Source: Fragum whitleyi (lineage: Eukaryota > Mollusca > Bivalvia > Cardiida > Cardiidae). Taken from it: a stretch of 64,000 nt of DNA. The DNA lies in assembly GCA_948146395.1 (NCBI GenBank), contig OX411547.1, positions 32,034,614-32,098,613 on the forward strand, in the 5' to 3' direction. Below, one piece after another: positions 1 through 13,751 of the stretch (the first letter of the stretch is position 1; each line of letters starts with the position of its first letter). Both the position numbers and the translations under genes were made by a program. The notes beneath the pieces were generated by a model. The model had not been told where the DNA came from. It ran no database searches and was given only the letters and a program-made list of their open reading frames with translations.

Positions 1-956
1 ATCGCAGCTAGAAGGTAAGAATGTCACCCTTTTTTTTCTCAATCAATATAAGGACCCCTATATGTTTATCTACCCATATAATCCTCATATTAATGACCCA
101 CTACATAATTCTTGTGTCATTTCAAAGCCCCAGATGACGACAAATACCAAATATAAAAAGATAACCACATTAGGTGGATAACCAAGAAAAAAGTTGACTT
201 ATTAGGATGTAACAAATTAGGACATAAGAAAAATGAGATTAATTGACCCTATTGTTTTAAACTATGCTAAAAAATACAAGAAATTACTAATAAGTAAAAT
301 TTCTAACATTTTTCAAATCAGAATTGGACTATTTAGATTGAAATAAGAAGATTGTTCCATTTAGTTTTGAGTTGGCTTCATAATCAACCGAATATTTATA
401 GTGCGTGACTATTGGGTCGCGTGAAAATGGGTACCTGGAGGATATTCTTTATTAAAGATGAGTTATATTGGTAAAATCTTAATAAAGCCCGCATCCAAGT
501 GCCTATGTGTATCTTCATCAAAAATCAATCAACCTGAGAAGTATGAGGTAATAAAAAGCCTCATTATATCAAGTAAGTATTTTTATTCCGAGGAGAAAAT
601 CGTTTTCATTTGATGAATGGAAAAAAATCTTATCGCAGGAAGGAGGGATGCAAAGCCTCGTCCAAAGAATTTCTGCACAGCACTACGAGGATAAAGAACA
701 AAGAAAGTCCTTATTGATATCTTATCTCACCAGCAATTTAATTTTCTAACACTTTCAAGATCTGGTGCTCTTGTGCGAGCAAGGACTAAGGGACCTGTTA
801 GCGATCTTAGAGTTTCCATTTTCGCCGGAAGTTTACGACTCCAACTTTTTATTAAGCAAAAGTACTTAACCCGACCAATGTAATATTTTCATAATTTCTT
901 CATTCTTCTTCTTTGTATCTATTATTTTTGATGAATATTCTCTCTCTTTCAACCTT
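1..956. other. Intergenic, no gene seen
   Basis: AT-rich, stops in all frames, no coding signal or clear repeat. Confidence 0.6.
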
Positions 957-2046
957 TTAGGCTCACCTGAGCACGAAGTGCTCAATGGAGCTATTGTGAT
1001 CTATCAATTTTCGGCGTCCGTCTGTCCATCACGGCGTCAACAATTATTTTAAACAATATCCCCCCTAAACTTCTGAGTCAAAATCAACCAAACTTGGCAG
1101 AAATAATTCTTGCGTGGTCGGTCCCTTGCTAAAATGGAAAGGATCCGTGCCATATCACGGGAAAAGGGGTCTTAATGACAAGTTCCAATCGTCATGAAAC
1201 TTTGACAGAATGTTTTTTAGGTCAAGAGGATGAACTCTATTAAAAATGGTAAGAATCCGTGCCATATCACTGGAAAAGGGGCCTTAATGACAAATTTCTT
1301 GTTTACGCTTTAGTGGTCACAAATATGGTCCAATCTTCATGAAACTTGGTCAGAATGTTTGCCAGGTCACAAGGATGAATCCTATGGAAAATGGGAAGGA
1401 TTTGTGCTTTATCATGGGAAAAGGGGCATTAATGACAACTTTCTTGTTTACACTCTAGATAGTGGCCACAAATATGGTCCAATCTTCATGAAACTTGATC
1501 AGAATGTTTGTCAGGTCTCAAGGATGAACCCTGTTGAAAATGGAAAGGATTCTTGCCGTATCACGAAAAAAGGCCTTGATGAAATTTTTTTTTATTTCAC
1601 TCTATAAGCCACAAATATGGTCCAATCATCATGAAACTTAGTCAGAATGTTTGTTGGGTCATGAGGATGACCTCTTTTCAAAATGGGAAGGATCCGTGCC
1701 ATATCACGGGAAAAGGGGCCTTAATGACAATTTTCTTGTAAGAGCTCCAGACGCCACAAATATGATCCAAATCTTCAAGAAACTTGGTCAAAATGTTTGC
1801 CAGGTCACAAGAATGAACTCTGTTGGAAATGGGAAGGATTCATGCTACATCACAGGAAAAGGAGTCTTAATGATAATTTACTTAAAATAACTCTTATGGC
1901 CAAAAAATGGCCCAAACTTTGTGAAACTTGGTTTTATGTAGAAATTATCTGCTTTGTGGCATCTGCCTTTTTAATCGATGTGATGTCCCAGTGATCAAAG
2001 AGACTCAGATGAGCGATCTAGAACCATCATGGTCCTCTTGTTTTTA
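957..2046 (+). mobile_element. Tandem-repeat mobile element, family A, plus orientation
   Basis: It begins with TTAGGCTCACCTGAGC, then about six units of roughly 140-145 bp (each with GGAAGGATCCGTGCCATATC-like and CATGAAACTTGGTCAGAATG-like parts). It ends in a short hairpin (ACCAT-C-ATGGT) followed by CTCTTGT. Short open frames inside are by-products of the repeat. A second copy in reverse lies at 15113-15985. No transposase is seen, so it is non-autonomous; a Helitron-like class is possible but not shown. Confidence 0.75.
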
Positions 2047-4354
2047 TCTGTTTTTAATATAAATTTGCTTACATTTTTTTCATTTTCTCCTTTTTATTAA
2101 TCTATTCATGATTCTAAGATTGCCGCCGTGAACACCTCCCTCAACCTGCCCAGTTGACTGAGGAACGAGTTGACTGACACCCTCCCTCAACACGTCGCGG
2201 CACACCGTTGAACATCTACCGTGACGTTTTTGCTTACGTTTGTGCAGCATACATAACATGCATAAGTGCGTCAATTAAACTTTAAAAGTTTTACAAGTAC
2301 TTTTATGGTAACTATACTTGAATAAGGGCAATAGCAGATTGTACAGTATAAACAGTCTCATTTAAAGCCAGTATCATTAAGTTGCTCAGTAAAACTTGAT
2401 TTGGTAAAGTCGTCAAACAATTTTAGCAAACTCACTTTTGACATTATTCCAATGATTCCGATTACATTGCAAGTTTTAAGTGGAAGCCTAAAGAGCGCAG
2501 GAGAGCGCATAGGGTATATTTTGTATTGTGCTCAAATGCTGTTGTATTGCAAAATCAGAGACAGAATAACATTTAGTTCAGTGTGGCCGGGTGATGATGA
2601 AAAATGTTTTAACATTAATCCGCTTTAATCATAGCGGTGATAATATATATAACAGTTTTAATATGAAAAGAATTTGCAACAGAAAACTAATATAGATAAG
2701 ATAATGTAAAATTTATCCTTTTTTTTGTTTTGGTCGTCCTTTAAAGATAATTTAAATTCGCGTAGTATAAAAAAGAAACTATGTTTATAAATTTCAACTT
2801 CCAATGTTAATAAGTATTCCAGTTAGTATGGAATTAGCATAAAGCAATCTCCAATTTAACTCTTTTAATTATTTTTTGGCTTATGCCTTCAAAGTTCTTC
2901 AGAAATAAATGTAAAATTTTAACACTATGTGCACCTCCATTTTCTTCAACATTAACATTCAAAGATCTCGAAATCCAGATTCTACGTTATTTGCTGGATG
3001 GCCAGCCATCACACACCCGGTGAGGACAATAAATTTGGACCGGAAAGACATTACTATATAAAGTTAGGTCGTCACTGAAGTAGACTTATTTCATCTCTCA
3101 AACTAGTTTATGTGATTAGATCTATTTAATGCCATCTTAAAACTAAATAGGCATCTAGAAAATAATTTTCTTTCTCAAATGAAAGGTGTCTTTGTTGTTG
3201 TTTTGATTTATTTGTCTACTTAAGTATGTCAAAAAGTGAGGAATTGTGGAAACATATGATCAATTTTGAAAACGCTTAAAAAATAGAAGTACGTCGTAAC
3301 ATTTATTCTTATTTTACGGATAGATGACCAGCACATTTTCGTATTCGTCGACAGGTCATCCAAACTAAAAGCGCTTGAAAAATGACAATGTCGATTTAAA
3401 TTTATATTACATTTTTTTTTTATTTGTCAGAAATCCGCAGGAAATCAGCCTTGAACAAGACAAAGTCTAAAGCACAAAGATGTGAAATTAAGATGTACGC
3501 GGAACATACGCATCATAGTCAAAATAAGGGTTGCCAATAAAGGGGATTAATCATAGATATAGTATTTTAAGTTTATTCGGAAGACTTCTTTCCCCTAGAC
3601 CTACCCTGTAAAAAAGCCGGTTACAAAAGGGTATGAAAATATTTTTTTATGCCAGTCCAAGCTGTTCGTATTATGTTTCGATGACATCAAATGTTCACGA
3701 GCCTGTGCACGTGACATTTACAACAAATTCGTGTGTGCGGGATGGACAGACATTGAGCTGCCTGGATAATTATCAATAAATAATGCATTAAAAAAGCAAT
3801 TCACGGCGAACAGGTGTAATTAGCTCGTGGATATACGTTAAGCGCATAGTGCAGATTCTGGTTAGACTAAGCGGAGGCTGATCCGCGTTATAACATTACG
3901 CGCATGTGAACTTATTTTTTTAGAAACGTCACGCACATCATCGGCTCAAACATCAAGGTCAAAGTTCCCTTCCACTGCACTCCCACATTGGTCTTTGGGG
4001 GCTTTAACTTGAAAAAAGAGAGAAAATAATATAGCAAAGCAGGGGGACTTTCACATGAAAATAAACACTTAAATTAAATTCGAATTAGAATAATTAAACA
4101 GATTATGAAACTTTACAAATAGCCAGATATTTCGACCCAAATCGTTGTTACGGTCTACATATGTGGAATTGTTGGAAAGTTAATGTAAGATTATTATTGT
4201 TTTTGTTATTATAAGGTCAGTGGCTGTGCATTATTAAAGTCCGTATCATTAAAATTACTATGTACAATTCATGATTGCCGGGTTTGGCCGGCAAGCAGCA
4301 ACGGTTCTTTCCTTTAGGGTTTGTTTAGTGTTTAAAGGTTCGTTAAGTCAAAAC
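2047..4354. other. Intergenic, no gene seen
   Basis: No supported coding region, RNA gene or repeat family could be recognised. Confidence 0.55.
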
Positions 4355-4493
4355 GCAAACCTGCGTCCAGGATGACATGAGTGAAAACTGTTTTCCAATT
4401 TTACATTTTACCTCGCTTTGCACGCGTACGTGCAAAGCTGGGTCTAATTTGAAAACAGTTTGCACCGTTTTGTCATCCTGAACGCAGGTTTGC
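4355..4493. mobile_element. Foldback MITE, family F (copy 1)
   Basis: Near-palindrome of about 139 bp: GCAAACCTGCG at one end, CGCAGGTTTGC at the other, with GGATGACA/TGTCATCC inside and a centre rich in GCTTTGCACGC. Other copies: 4693-4845, 6257-6411, 10786-10924, 17267-17390, 58224-58362. Confidence 0.85.
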
Positions 4494-4535
4494 TTTCAAG
4501 AGAGATAGAGTCTCGTTTTGTATGCCATTGAAACC

Positions 4536-4590
4536 ATTGTAAGGTACTCCAGCCGCCGCGATATAACTGATAGATCGTTGAAAGTGGAAA
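4536..4590 (+). mobile_element. SINE fragment (3' part)
   Basis: GTACTCCAGCCGCCGCGATATAACTG and the following GTTGAAAG match the body of the fuller SINE copy at 47526-47760. Confidence 0.5.
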
Positions 4591-4692
4591 AAGAAATATT
4601 CAAATGAAAAAATCAGCATTTCGATTTTGATGAAACTTTACTTTAAGAAGTTTTTTCCTGAAAACGTTGAGTATATTCTGTATACGTTCAAC

Positions 4693-4845
4693 AGCCCTGA
4701 GTTCAGGAAAAAAAAACCAAACGTGCAAACAGTTTGCCAATTATACCGTATTTTATGTGCCCAGCTTTGCCTGTGCACTTTTGTGCAAAGCGGGATATAA
4801 ATGGCAAACAATTTGAAACGCTTTGTCATCCTGAACGCAGCGCTG
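4693..4845. mobile_element. Foldback MITE, family F (copy 2)
   Basis: Same internal motifs as copy 1 (GTGCAAACAGTTTGCC, TTTGTCATCCTGAACGCAG), with diverged outer ends. Confidence 0.8.
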
Positions 4846-6256
4846 GACTACCTATCCTACTGTAATATTGTACACTGTCGAAAGGATATTGGGGAAATAA
4901 ATTGAATAAACCGCGTTAAAAGGGTCAACATGAAAGAACTTTTTTAAGAGCCTTTTTAGAACAGATGCCTATCTTTAATGAACAGGCGTATCCAATAAAC
5001 GTGTTCTAAATTACCTGTTTTCTGCCAAGGAACGTTCGGTCAGCGGCCACTATCTCACTAGCGCTACACTTTACCTAGTCTAGCCGCCAGACTGTTCTTT
5101 ACAGTATTTATTCATTTTTTTTCAATAGGGTAATAAACGCGATAAAGTCTTTACCCCGTCTCTACAACAAAAATGCAAACAAAAACGACTCAGGCCAGTC
5201 TACACTTAACCTATCATGAGTGTTGGTGTTGGGATGTTCAATACAGGCCATACTTTGTTTTTTAGTGGATTTAACACCTTTTGATCTTTTCCACATTTTA
5301 CACCGAAATTCAGGTGAAAAATAAGGAAAATATGGGTGTCATTGGAAGAATCCAATAGTAGTAAAAAACAAGATTTTTAACCTTTCTCTACAACACATTT
5401 GAGCATGTGCGTGACATTTTCAACAATTTCACGTGTGCCTTTCTCGTCCATTTAAACAATTACTCGAATAGTAAAGGGACGAAAAGTACGCCCGATAAGC
5501 CATGAAGTATGTATGTAGGTCATTTTTCAAACTTACACAACGGCGTCACTGTTGATGATTTATTTTATCAAACGTTTAAATCTTGTTGATAAATAGTGGA
5601 AGCGATAAGTTACAAGGGAAAAGTAAATCTCAACTCTTAACATTAGTTTGTCTAACAGAAATGTTCTCCTTTTCCTTAGTTCAAGATGTAAGACGAGGCC
5701 ACTAGATTTATAGTTACATGATTTTTCCATTACTCACCCTAAGACAAAACACAGTTATTAGATAACAATGAAGCAAGAAAAAAAATCTAGAATTTGGGTC
5801 TTTATTTTATAGGAAAGGTATTTTTGAAACGTGCATTCCCCTGTTTTTATGCGCCTCTCTTGTTTTGTGACATTTCTGTGGATTTGTTACCATTTTCTTT
5901 CCAAACTACCTCTTAATTTCAACGATTTAGATTTACCGAAAGTCGATGGGAAGATCGCCAGTCTTGGCGTTGCCCCCCCCCCCCCCCCCCTTTCGATTTT
6001 GTAAAACTTGTGGGTGCCTGAGTTTTGAAATCCGGAAATCAAAATCATCATATGTCAGTGATCCGTAAAGGTGAATTCGCACACTGACCAGAGTCGAAAC
6101 TTTTCCGTGTATATTGCTTTAAGAATGTTCAAACCATCTTACAGTATTTAATTTCTAAATGTGGCCTATCATAAACTAGTATAGGGACAGTCTGAGAAAT
6201 CCGTAATATAAATCTTTTAGAAATGGTTTGGAACCAACACAAGTCAACAAGGCAAC
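4846..6256. other. Intergenic; poly-C tract at 5973-5990
   Basis: No gene seen. A run of about 18 C is present at 5973-5990. A fragment like the end of another repeat (GCATGTGCGTGACATTTTC) lies near 5403. Confidence 0.6.
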
Positions 6257-6411
6257 TGCACTGCGTTCAGGATGACAAAGCCGTGCAAACTGTTTGCAGA
6301 TAATAAACCGCTTTGCACTCAAGTGTGCGTGCAAACACGCAAGTGTGCGTGCAAATCGGGGTATAATTTGCAAACAATTTGCACCGATTTGCCATTCTAT
6401 ACACAGTGCAG
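6257..6411. mobile_element. Foldback MITE, family F (copy 3)
   Basis: Inverted halves CTGCGTTCAGGATGACAAAG and matching right end around GTGCAAATCGGGGTATAATT; the centre has an extra GTGTGCGTGCAA duplication. Confidence 0.8.
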
Positions 6412-6690
6412 ATTTCGAAAAGAATTTTATAGGAAGTTAAAAAAAAGATATTCAAGATAAAAAGATATATTTTATTTGCGGAAAGTTTTTACCATGGTCA
6501 TTTTGCGCATAACGGATAGGTGACCGAGGTCAACACATTTTCGTTCTTCCTAATTGACCCCTTTCCGTGTTACGGGTCACATTTTCTGGGTAGTGCTTCT
6601 GGTTGACCTTGTTATATTTAATATGTTTTTTTCACAGACGTTCCAGATTATCCATGAAGAAAACAATCTTAATCTACACATACACGAGGG

Positions 6691-6764
6691 GCATTCGGAA
6701 CATCACTCGGCCATTTCCGTAAACTGCAACGATCGTCAGATTGGCCGAGTGGTGTTCCGAATGA
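6691..6764. mobile_element. Short MITE with CATTCGGAACATCACTC ends
   Basis: Inverted ends CATTCGGAACATCACTCGGC and the reverse form GAGTGGTGTTCCGAATG enclose about 40 bp. Same family as the 313-bp element at 33751-34063. Confidence 0.75.
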
Positions 6765-7027
6765 CACGAAGAGCACGAGAAACTTCCTTTCGAGCTAAAA
6801 GTATCTTTTCCGGTCAGATAATGCTTTGGGCATTGCTTGATTATGGTAATAGATCTATATACGGCCCACTTTAAGGCATCAGAAATAAAGACGGCAACAG
6901 GTGGACATTTACCTTCTTGTATAATCATTGGTGCTTGTATACCGTGCCAATATAATTTACATTGATAAATGCGTCATATTGATCAATCTTCAGTATATCT
7001 GCCATTAAACATAACTTAACATACTTT

Positions 7028-7222
7028 TTGGGCCAACTTTTTTCTCGCCCGCTTTCGGGTCGGGTGTAGACTGGGCTCGCTGTCGATTATCAGAATAGCC
7101 TAGTCTATGCTATTCTGATAGTCGATATGTAGACCAGTCTAGAGCTGGTAGCCCGCTTTCTCAGATAAACTCTGATATTGCGAGCAACGGTACCCGCCCA
7201 GGGTCAGAAATAAGTTGGCCCT
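7028..7222. mobile_element. MITE with GGGCCAACTT ends (copy 1)
   Basis: Left GGGCCAACTTTTTTC and right AAATAAGTTGGCCC are inverted. An inner hairpin around the TAGTCTATGC region lies at 7066-7150. A related copy is at 63698-63862. Confidence 0.65.
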
Positions 7223-9221
7223 TTATTTTACCCAGTTATATATGCAGTATACAATCATGGAGATATTAAACAAAAATATTTCAGACTGTAGAGGACAGTA
7301 ATAGTGAGTAAATAGGGTAGGTTCGGCATTTATAATAATGTTGATTGTATAACTGAAAGAAAACTCGATTCGAAACTGTTATATTATTGAATTAAGCGAG
7401 TAAAATCGCCGCCATCTAATAATTGCGCTGCAGTCGTGCGTGAAAATAGGCAAATCTAGTGTATAAGTTAGAGATTTACTGAATACAGGAGCTTGCCGAC
7501 TCTGTTGAGACGTTCCCTAACACATAGCGCTCACAGATAATGTAATCTTACTTATCTGCTCTGTTTATAGTGCGTCCATCGTAAAGTTGCCGATTATGCG
7601 ATTTCAATCTTACATCTCGTGAAAGTTTTGAATTCTATCTCGCTTAGACTTAAAGAAAACGCCCACAATGATTGTTGTAGATTAACTAAAATACCCAAAA
7701 GTATGACCTTATTAAAAAATGACAACATGAAAATGATTGGATAATGTTTCAAAGATGAATAATTACATTGACTTTGATGACTACAAACAACACTTGTGCG
7801 GATCGTGGGTGGGGCTTCTCTCGTATTCTCCACTATCAGCTTAAGAATCGCGATTACGGGAAATTGTGTTGAAAAATATTTTATCATGCTGATCAAAGGG
7901 ATAACAATTTAATAACTCGTTAAAGAAAATACAGAAAATGGACCGTTCAAAAGGTCACAGATTAATGGTCCAAAAAACACCTCATTAAAAACGCCAGGAA
8001 ACATGTCGACAACATCTTGAGCACTATTAAGAAGTTGGTTATAGTTTGTTTACCTAGATTCCTTTGGTCTTTAATCCATTAAAAGTAATAAGAGGGGCAT
8101 TTCTTTTTTTTATACATGTGAATCGTCAAAAAAGGGTCCTTCTGGTAAGTACGAAAATTATCAACCCTGGTCAGACTGCGCGAGCTGCGCAGGCTGACCA
8201 GGGTCGAAAATTTTGGCTTTTCGTGCATTACCTGAATCTAGAGGGACCATTCTACCTTACCATACAACTATTTTCGAAATGCGACCTCTTTTTGAACTCT
8301 ACTGGGTCCAATCACTTTTTTCAAATATTTATTTTGCCTTTTTGCCCCGTCTTATGAAACGGAACCATCTTGAGATCTTGTGAAAAGTATAGTTTTTTTG
8401 CCTGAATGTGTAAATTCAGACCTTGATTGCATATTCAGTCTGTCATGTAAAAACAACAACAACAACAAAATCTCGGAAATGCGACTTTTAATATAGGTCC
8501 GCCCTGGTCGGATTGCACGATTTGCGCAGCTTGACCAAAGTCGAACCTTTCGTAACCAAAAGAATAATAATTCTATCTTCATATTCATTTATTTTCGAAA
8601 TCCGTCGTACGATTGACCTCTGCTGAATCCATTTCCTCTTTCTAATATTTATTTACGCAGATTTGTACGGTCAGATGGTCCCGTATTAAACTAAGATTAT
8701 TTCATAATATCATCGAATCATATGGTTTTCAAAGTCGCTAGAATCGCAACAATGAGACTTTTAAAATTGTTTTGAGTTTCAAAAACATAGGATCCAGCGT
8801 TTACGTTGATTTTTAGTACAAAAACGTCTTTTTATAAAGTATAAATCTTCCGACAAGAGAATTGTTGATTTATTGTCGTTGAATGTGGGTGATGGTGTCT
8901 CCACCAAGACTAAATTACCATTTTGGTTTCAAGCTTCAGTTCCGAACGAATGCTGAAACCTTATAATACATGTGTTAAATCTATCGCCGATTTTTATTGA
9001 TCATTTGAAAATATAATTTAGTTTCATGAATTGATTATGAGCTTCTTACTTCTTAAAGTACACTTCATGTAGTCTATTATTTTTTTGTTACAGTTTCTTG
9101 GAATTTCTTATGCGTACTAAATACAGTCTGTAAGTTTACAAGTAATTGTCAACAACAATTTCATTATCAGTGACATTCAAGATAGCCATTTCTGTTTTGT
9201 GGATTTTATTTGTTTGTATGG
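7223..9221. other. Intergenic; small palindromes only
   Basis: No gene seen. A palindrome with CCTGGTCAG/CTGACCAGG arms lies at 8163-8208 and a decayed relative at 8500-8545. Confidence 0.55.
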
Positions 9222-9425
9222 GTTTAACGCCGCTTTCAACAGTCTTTTAGTAATATCGAGGCGTCTGGAGCACCTAACAATGGCTTCCTAGCAATTCTCA
9301 CACCAGTACTACCATTTCATAGCCTCCAGCTGCTATCCCGCATAGGTCTACGATTACTAACCCATTTGTTGGGTATAAATAGTCGGGAGGATTAGTGCAA
9401 CAGTCGAGGATCGAACCCGGGACCT
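9222..9425 (-). mobile_element. tRNA-derived SINE, minus orientation
   Basis: On the minus strand it has a B-box-like GGTTCGATCC near 9400, followed by the body shared with 47526-47760 and 58509-58738, and ends near GTTGAAAGCGGCG. Resembles V-domain type molluscan SINEs; the exact family is not tested. Confidence 0.75.
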
Positions 9426-10785
9426 TCTGTTTGTTGGAACACAAATGTATAGTCAATTATAAATAACCCGTGACACTGTTAATGTCTAAATGACCCTGCT
9501 TCTTGTAAGTTTTCTTAAGATGCTCAATTAAAGGCGGTTGCCGCGAAAAATAATTTTGTCCCTTGTTGAAATTGGTGGAGTTGTGCATCTGTTCAAGAAC
9601 ATAATTTTGACAAGAATCACTGCTGAAATCCGAGTATGAAGCACTTCTTTGCTCCAGACGATAAAATGCTAATAATAATACAAATTTTATCGTTTTCTTA
9701 TTACATTGCAATCTTTTTCAGCTGTAGTGCAAAGCAATAGACCTCATGCGTTATCGGAACATGCAACGTTCTGCAACTTCAGCGTTTTAAACTCCCACCT
9801 TACTCCTTTTGAGTCATGGCTTTGAACTTTGGAATACAAGGAAATAAGCTTTGGTTTTATGTCCATCATTTTTTGCCAATGTCTTAAAAAAGCACTTTGT
9901 GTGCACTTTATCTTCCATTAAGTCGACTTTATAATTTGGTGTTTACTGTTCTGTGAGACATCCAGCCGCTTGCATTTTGTGGTTATGGGTTACGCGTTTT
10001 AAAAGTGTAAGAATTTGCAGTCTATCATTGTAGACAAGCCCCGATAAAGCAAACTAAAACCGATTTAACATCCAATGAAATCATTATCTGAATATTTCCG
10101 CAAAAAATTGCCCCTTTAGAAAAGAGAAACAAATCTTAATACTAAAACATAAATACAATTTTATATAAATAGATACAACTATTTTATTTTATCAAATCAA
10201 ATTGAAAACGGACTTCTCTTCACAAAACACACAATGATATATCATATGATGTTAAATTCATATTGACGGTTTCATTTCCCCTCATCTGTCAGAAAACAAG
10301 AAGGGTTTCCCGCGCGGAAGTCGAGTTACAAGATATTTCCAGACATGTCAAAAACTCATATATTTTGTAAAAAATTCTTGCGTCGTCATAACGTCAAGCG
10401 TCATTAACAGACTGATTCATTCAATGTTACATAAACCCTTTCTTTGAAAAGTACACGTTCGTATGTAAAACAGTAACAAAATAGTTTAACCATTATCAGA
10501 CTTAAAATTTGACTCGTCTAGTTAAAAAAGTTGGGTTTGACAATTTAAAGATTATTTTAAATGTTATTGGGAGCTGGCAATGAAAATTTGTAACAATCAA
10601 TATCTTCTATCTTAATAGATATGTTTGTTTTTCTTTTTATCTAGAATTGAAAAAGCTGTATGCTGGCCACGACGTTAAAGCCGCCAAAAATATGTTTGAA
10701 ACAAAATGTCGGAAAACGACGATGTCAAGAGTCAACCTGGTTTAAGTTGAGTAATTTGGTTGGTCAATAGAAGATAGTGACCTAC
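9426..10785. other. Intergenic, no gene seen
   Basis: AT-rich, no coding or repeat signal recognised. Confidence 0.55.
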
Positions 10786-10924
10786 GACCTGTTTTGCGTT
10801 TAGAATGGCAAACCGGTGCAAACTGTTTGCCAATGATAACCCGCTTTGCACGCATGATTGCGTGCAAATCGGGGTTTCATTGGCAAACAGTTTGCACCGA
10901 TTAGTCATCTTGAACGAAGGACTG
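10786..10924. mobile_element. Foldback MITE, family F (copy 4)
   Basis: Arms CGGTGCAAACTGTTTGCCAA and TTGGCAAACAGTTTGCACCG are a perfect inverted pair around GCTTTGCACGC. Confidence 0.85.
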
Positions 10925-12564
10925 TAATTGCTATGGATGCATAGGTACATGCTACAATAAATCACTGCGGTACTCTTTTAACGCCATTGCCCAATATTCA
11001 ATAAAATAAACCATTTCAGATATACAATCACCCATACAACCTTATAATTATGATCTCTCTAGCGAAAGGGGACTATCTTGTTAGTGTGGAAATAATAGAC
11101 TCTAGTCAGACTGCCCAAAAAGCCTTTTCGCATCGATGTGTCAAAAATTTAATAAATCTATCTTTCTGTGAAAGAACTTTTGAAATTCGAAACGTGATTG
11201 ACATCCACTGGGGCCATTATCATTTCCAAATAGTTCTTATTTGCATGACGGACCGCAAATACTACGTCACTATCTTCCGCTAGCAATTCAACAGGCAGAA
11301 ACGGTATCAAAGTATTTAGGAATCCCGATCGATTATACTTAACGCCTGTAAGGCTAGTAAAAGTACTGAGGTATGAAGACTTTCAATGGGGAAGTACATT
11401 TTCCTTTAAAGTTAGGAAATATCACCAAAAGTTCGAATTCTATGCGAAAAGGATTTTGAAATTTCCGTTCAAATTTGCTCGCCACTGCGAAATACATTGT
11501 AATCCCTTCCTATGTTGTTTTGTACTTTTGTCTGTGAAGGAAAGGATTGACACACGGTTCATATAATTGGAACCACAGTCTTTATATTTTGTTTACCCAC
11601 GTAACTCTGCTTGCAGACAAACAGCTGCATGTTTTTGTGCAGAAAGGAAATGAGCCGACTCTAACTGAATGAGTAAAACAAAGTTTGCGCTGTTAAAATG
11701 TCCACCCACGAATCCTTTCCATGATGTATATGAACGTTTTGCACATATTGACGGAAATTAGACGGGTAAAAAGCTACATCTAACAAAACCGGCTTGTGTC
11801 AGACAGCGTGCATGCGGGATAAAATGCGCGAATAAATATTGCACAGAGCATTATTCGTTATACAAAAGGGGCTATCGGAATCTAACCCAACTTATTAATC
11901 GTGAAAATTCTCTCATTTTAAGCGAATACGGACCCTAAATATACACATTGAGACGATCTCTGAATCGAATGATCCGTAGGTTTCTTCACGGTAAAATCAA
12001 TGTGAAACCAGCGAAACCAGGAGGATCGTTATTTAGTCCCATAGTTTCCGTATCTATATAAACAGAGATACTATGGGACTAATTGCTCAAATTCTATGCA
12101 TTACATGTCTTTAATTTTAGTATTTCGAATTCCTGCGATACCACCTGTATAAAATCCGGGGGTAGTTTTTCTTACGTTACAAAGTTTTGATTGAATTTGT
12201 CCACTACCATGTAGTTTGGATACCGGAGGGGTTCGTTTGTTCGAAACCCACGAACCCCCTCTGGGCCTTTTGGTCAAAATAATATTTTTTCGTGATTTTC
12301 ATAACCTTACATAATCCCGTTGTGGAAGTAAAGACCTGAAAATCGCATTTGTCCATAAAAAGGCGTATCCCCAACAGAAAGACACAATTGAAATCTCTAG
12401 GATCTTTTTTTCTTTTTCTTTTTTCGATCACGACATGAGGTTTGATGCCACCTTTAACAGAAATATGTTAATAGCAGGTGTGTGCCCTAACCATGGATCC
12501 CTAGTATTTCTAACGCCAGAACGACCACGTCATCTTTTCTCAAGCCTCATGCTACTCATCCAAA
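10925..12564. other. Intergenic; hairpin at 12041-12082
   Basis: No gene seen. AGTCCCATAG and CTATGGGACT flank a 22-bp spacer at 12041-12082, which may be a tiny foldback element. Confidence 0.5.
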
Positions 12565-12645
12565 GTCATCTTCGCAAGCCAAGGGTTTTAAGTCAAATGT
12601 CTTCCTTTCATAGTGAAGTTAAAACTTTTGGCTTGCGAAGACGAC
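12565..12645. repeat. Hairpin with arms of about 28 bp
   Basis: GTCATCTTCGCAAGCCAAGG and its inverse CTTTTGGCTTGCGAAGACGAC form arms around a loop of about 24 nt. Confidence 0.7.
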
Positions 12646-13751
12646 AGGGCTAGTGTTTTACCCGTAAATCAGGGGTTTGACCCTGAAAATTCAGAATACA
12701 TCTCAATTTGACCCTTAGATATTTCTCCCAATGGGGTCAATTTGACCCTCTTGAGAGAATTTTTTATGGGTCAAAACTGAATTTAATTACTAAGAATTTC
12801 AATGATGTATTTTAAACACTATTTTGCATTTTATAAATTAATCGCTGGCTTCATATCTTCACAAGAAAAGGGTATTTGTCTTTCAATCTTTCGATACAAG
12901 AAATGGTCAATCGTCTTTTGATCTTCCGAAATTTTGTTCATTATTTGCTCTTTTTGTTGTATTGGCCCCTTTTAAATAAGTTTTTACTCGAGAATTAGTT
13001 TGTTACGGAGTCAATGACTCCTCAATTTTAAACCCCGGCACGAGCCCTGGATGATCCAAGGTAGGTTTATGGTTTTCCATTCATTGGTTGTATTTTACTC
13101 GCTGAATGACCTCAGCTGTGGACGTGTCGTAAAATTCACCCACTCATTAATTCATTCGTTTATTTTTTTCATGTTTCTTAAAATTCCTCGACTGATTTAC
13201 ATTGAAAATACCAGATGAATGTACCGAGATAAAAATATGCTACGATACAAGGATGGAGAAAGACGCTTCTTTTTCCCACAATTATATCTATCAATTTAAT
13301 TATTAATTCATTCATCTTGTCAAATCATTTCTGATAAATAGACACTTATTAGGAAAATACTCGTAGTAGAGGCATATGCATATACATCATATTAGTAAGG
13401 AAAACCACAAAATATGTTACTGTACAAACATAAGAAATGAAAGAAAAAAATGCATGCTGTAAAACTTCTATTAGAACCCCATGCTCTAATATAAACCCAC
13501 ATCCATCTTTGGACGTCAAAACCAGCTATTTTTTGCTAGATCTTTAGAAAACTTGAACCATTATAAAAACCCAACCTCACCAAATGATAACCACGATACT
13601 TCTAACGATGGGCCAACCAACCAAATTTCAAGTTTTTGTGTCAACTAAAATTGTTTTTTAATTGTATCATAACATTGATTGTAAACATCACTTCTACAAT
13701 ATGCTTATTATATTCATTCATGAATCACCTTCGGTTTTGATCTCGACAAAT
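12646..13751. other. Intergenic, no gene seen
   Basis: Contains several TTTGACCC-type short repeats at 12670-12770, otherwise featureless. Confidence 0.5.

Noticed and set aside
1359..1994. Several overlapping frames with repeated MPGHK/GKWEGF-type peptides
   Set aside because: They are translations of the ~140-bp tandem units of the family A mobile element, in shifting frames.
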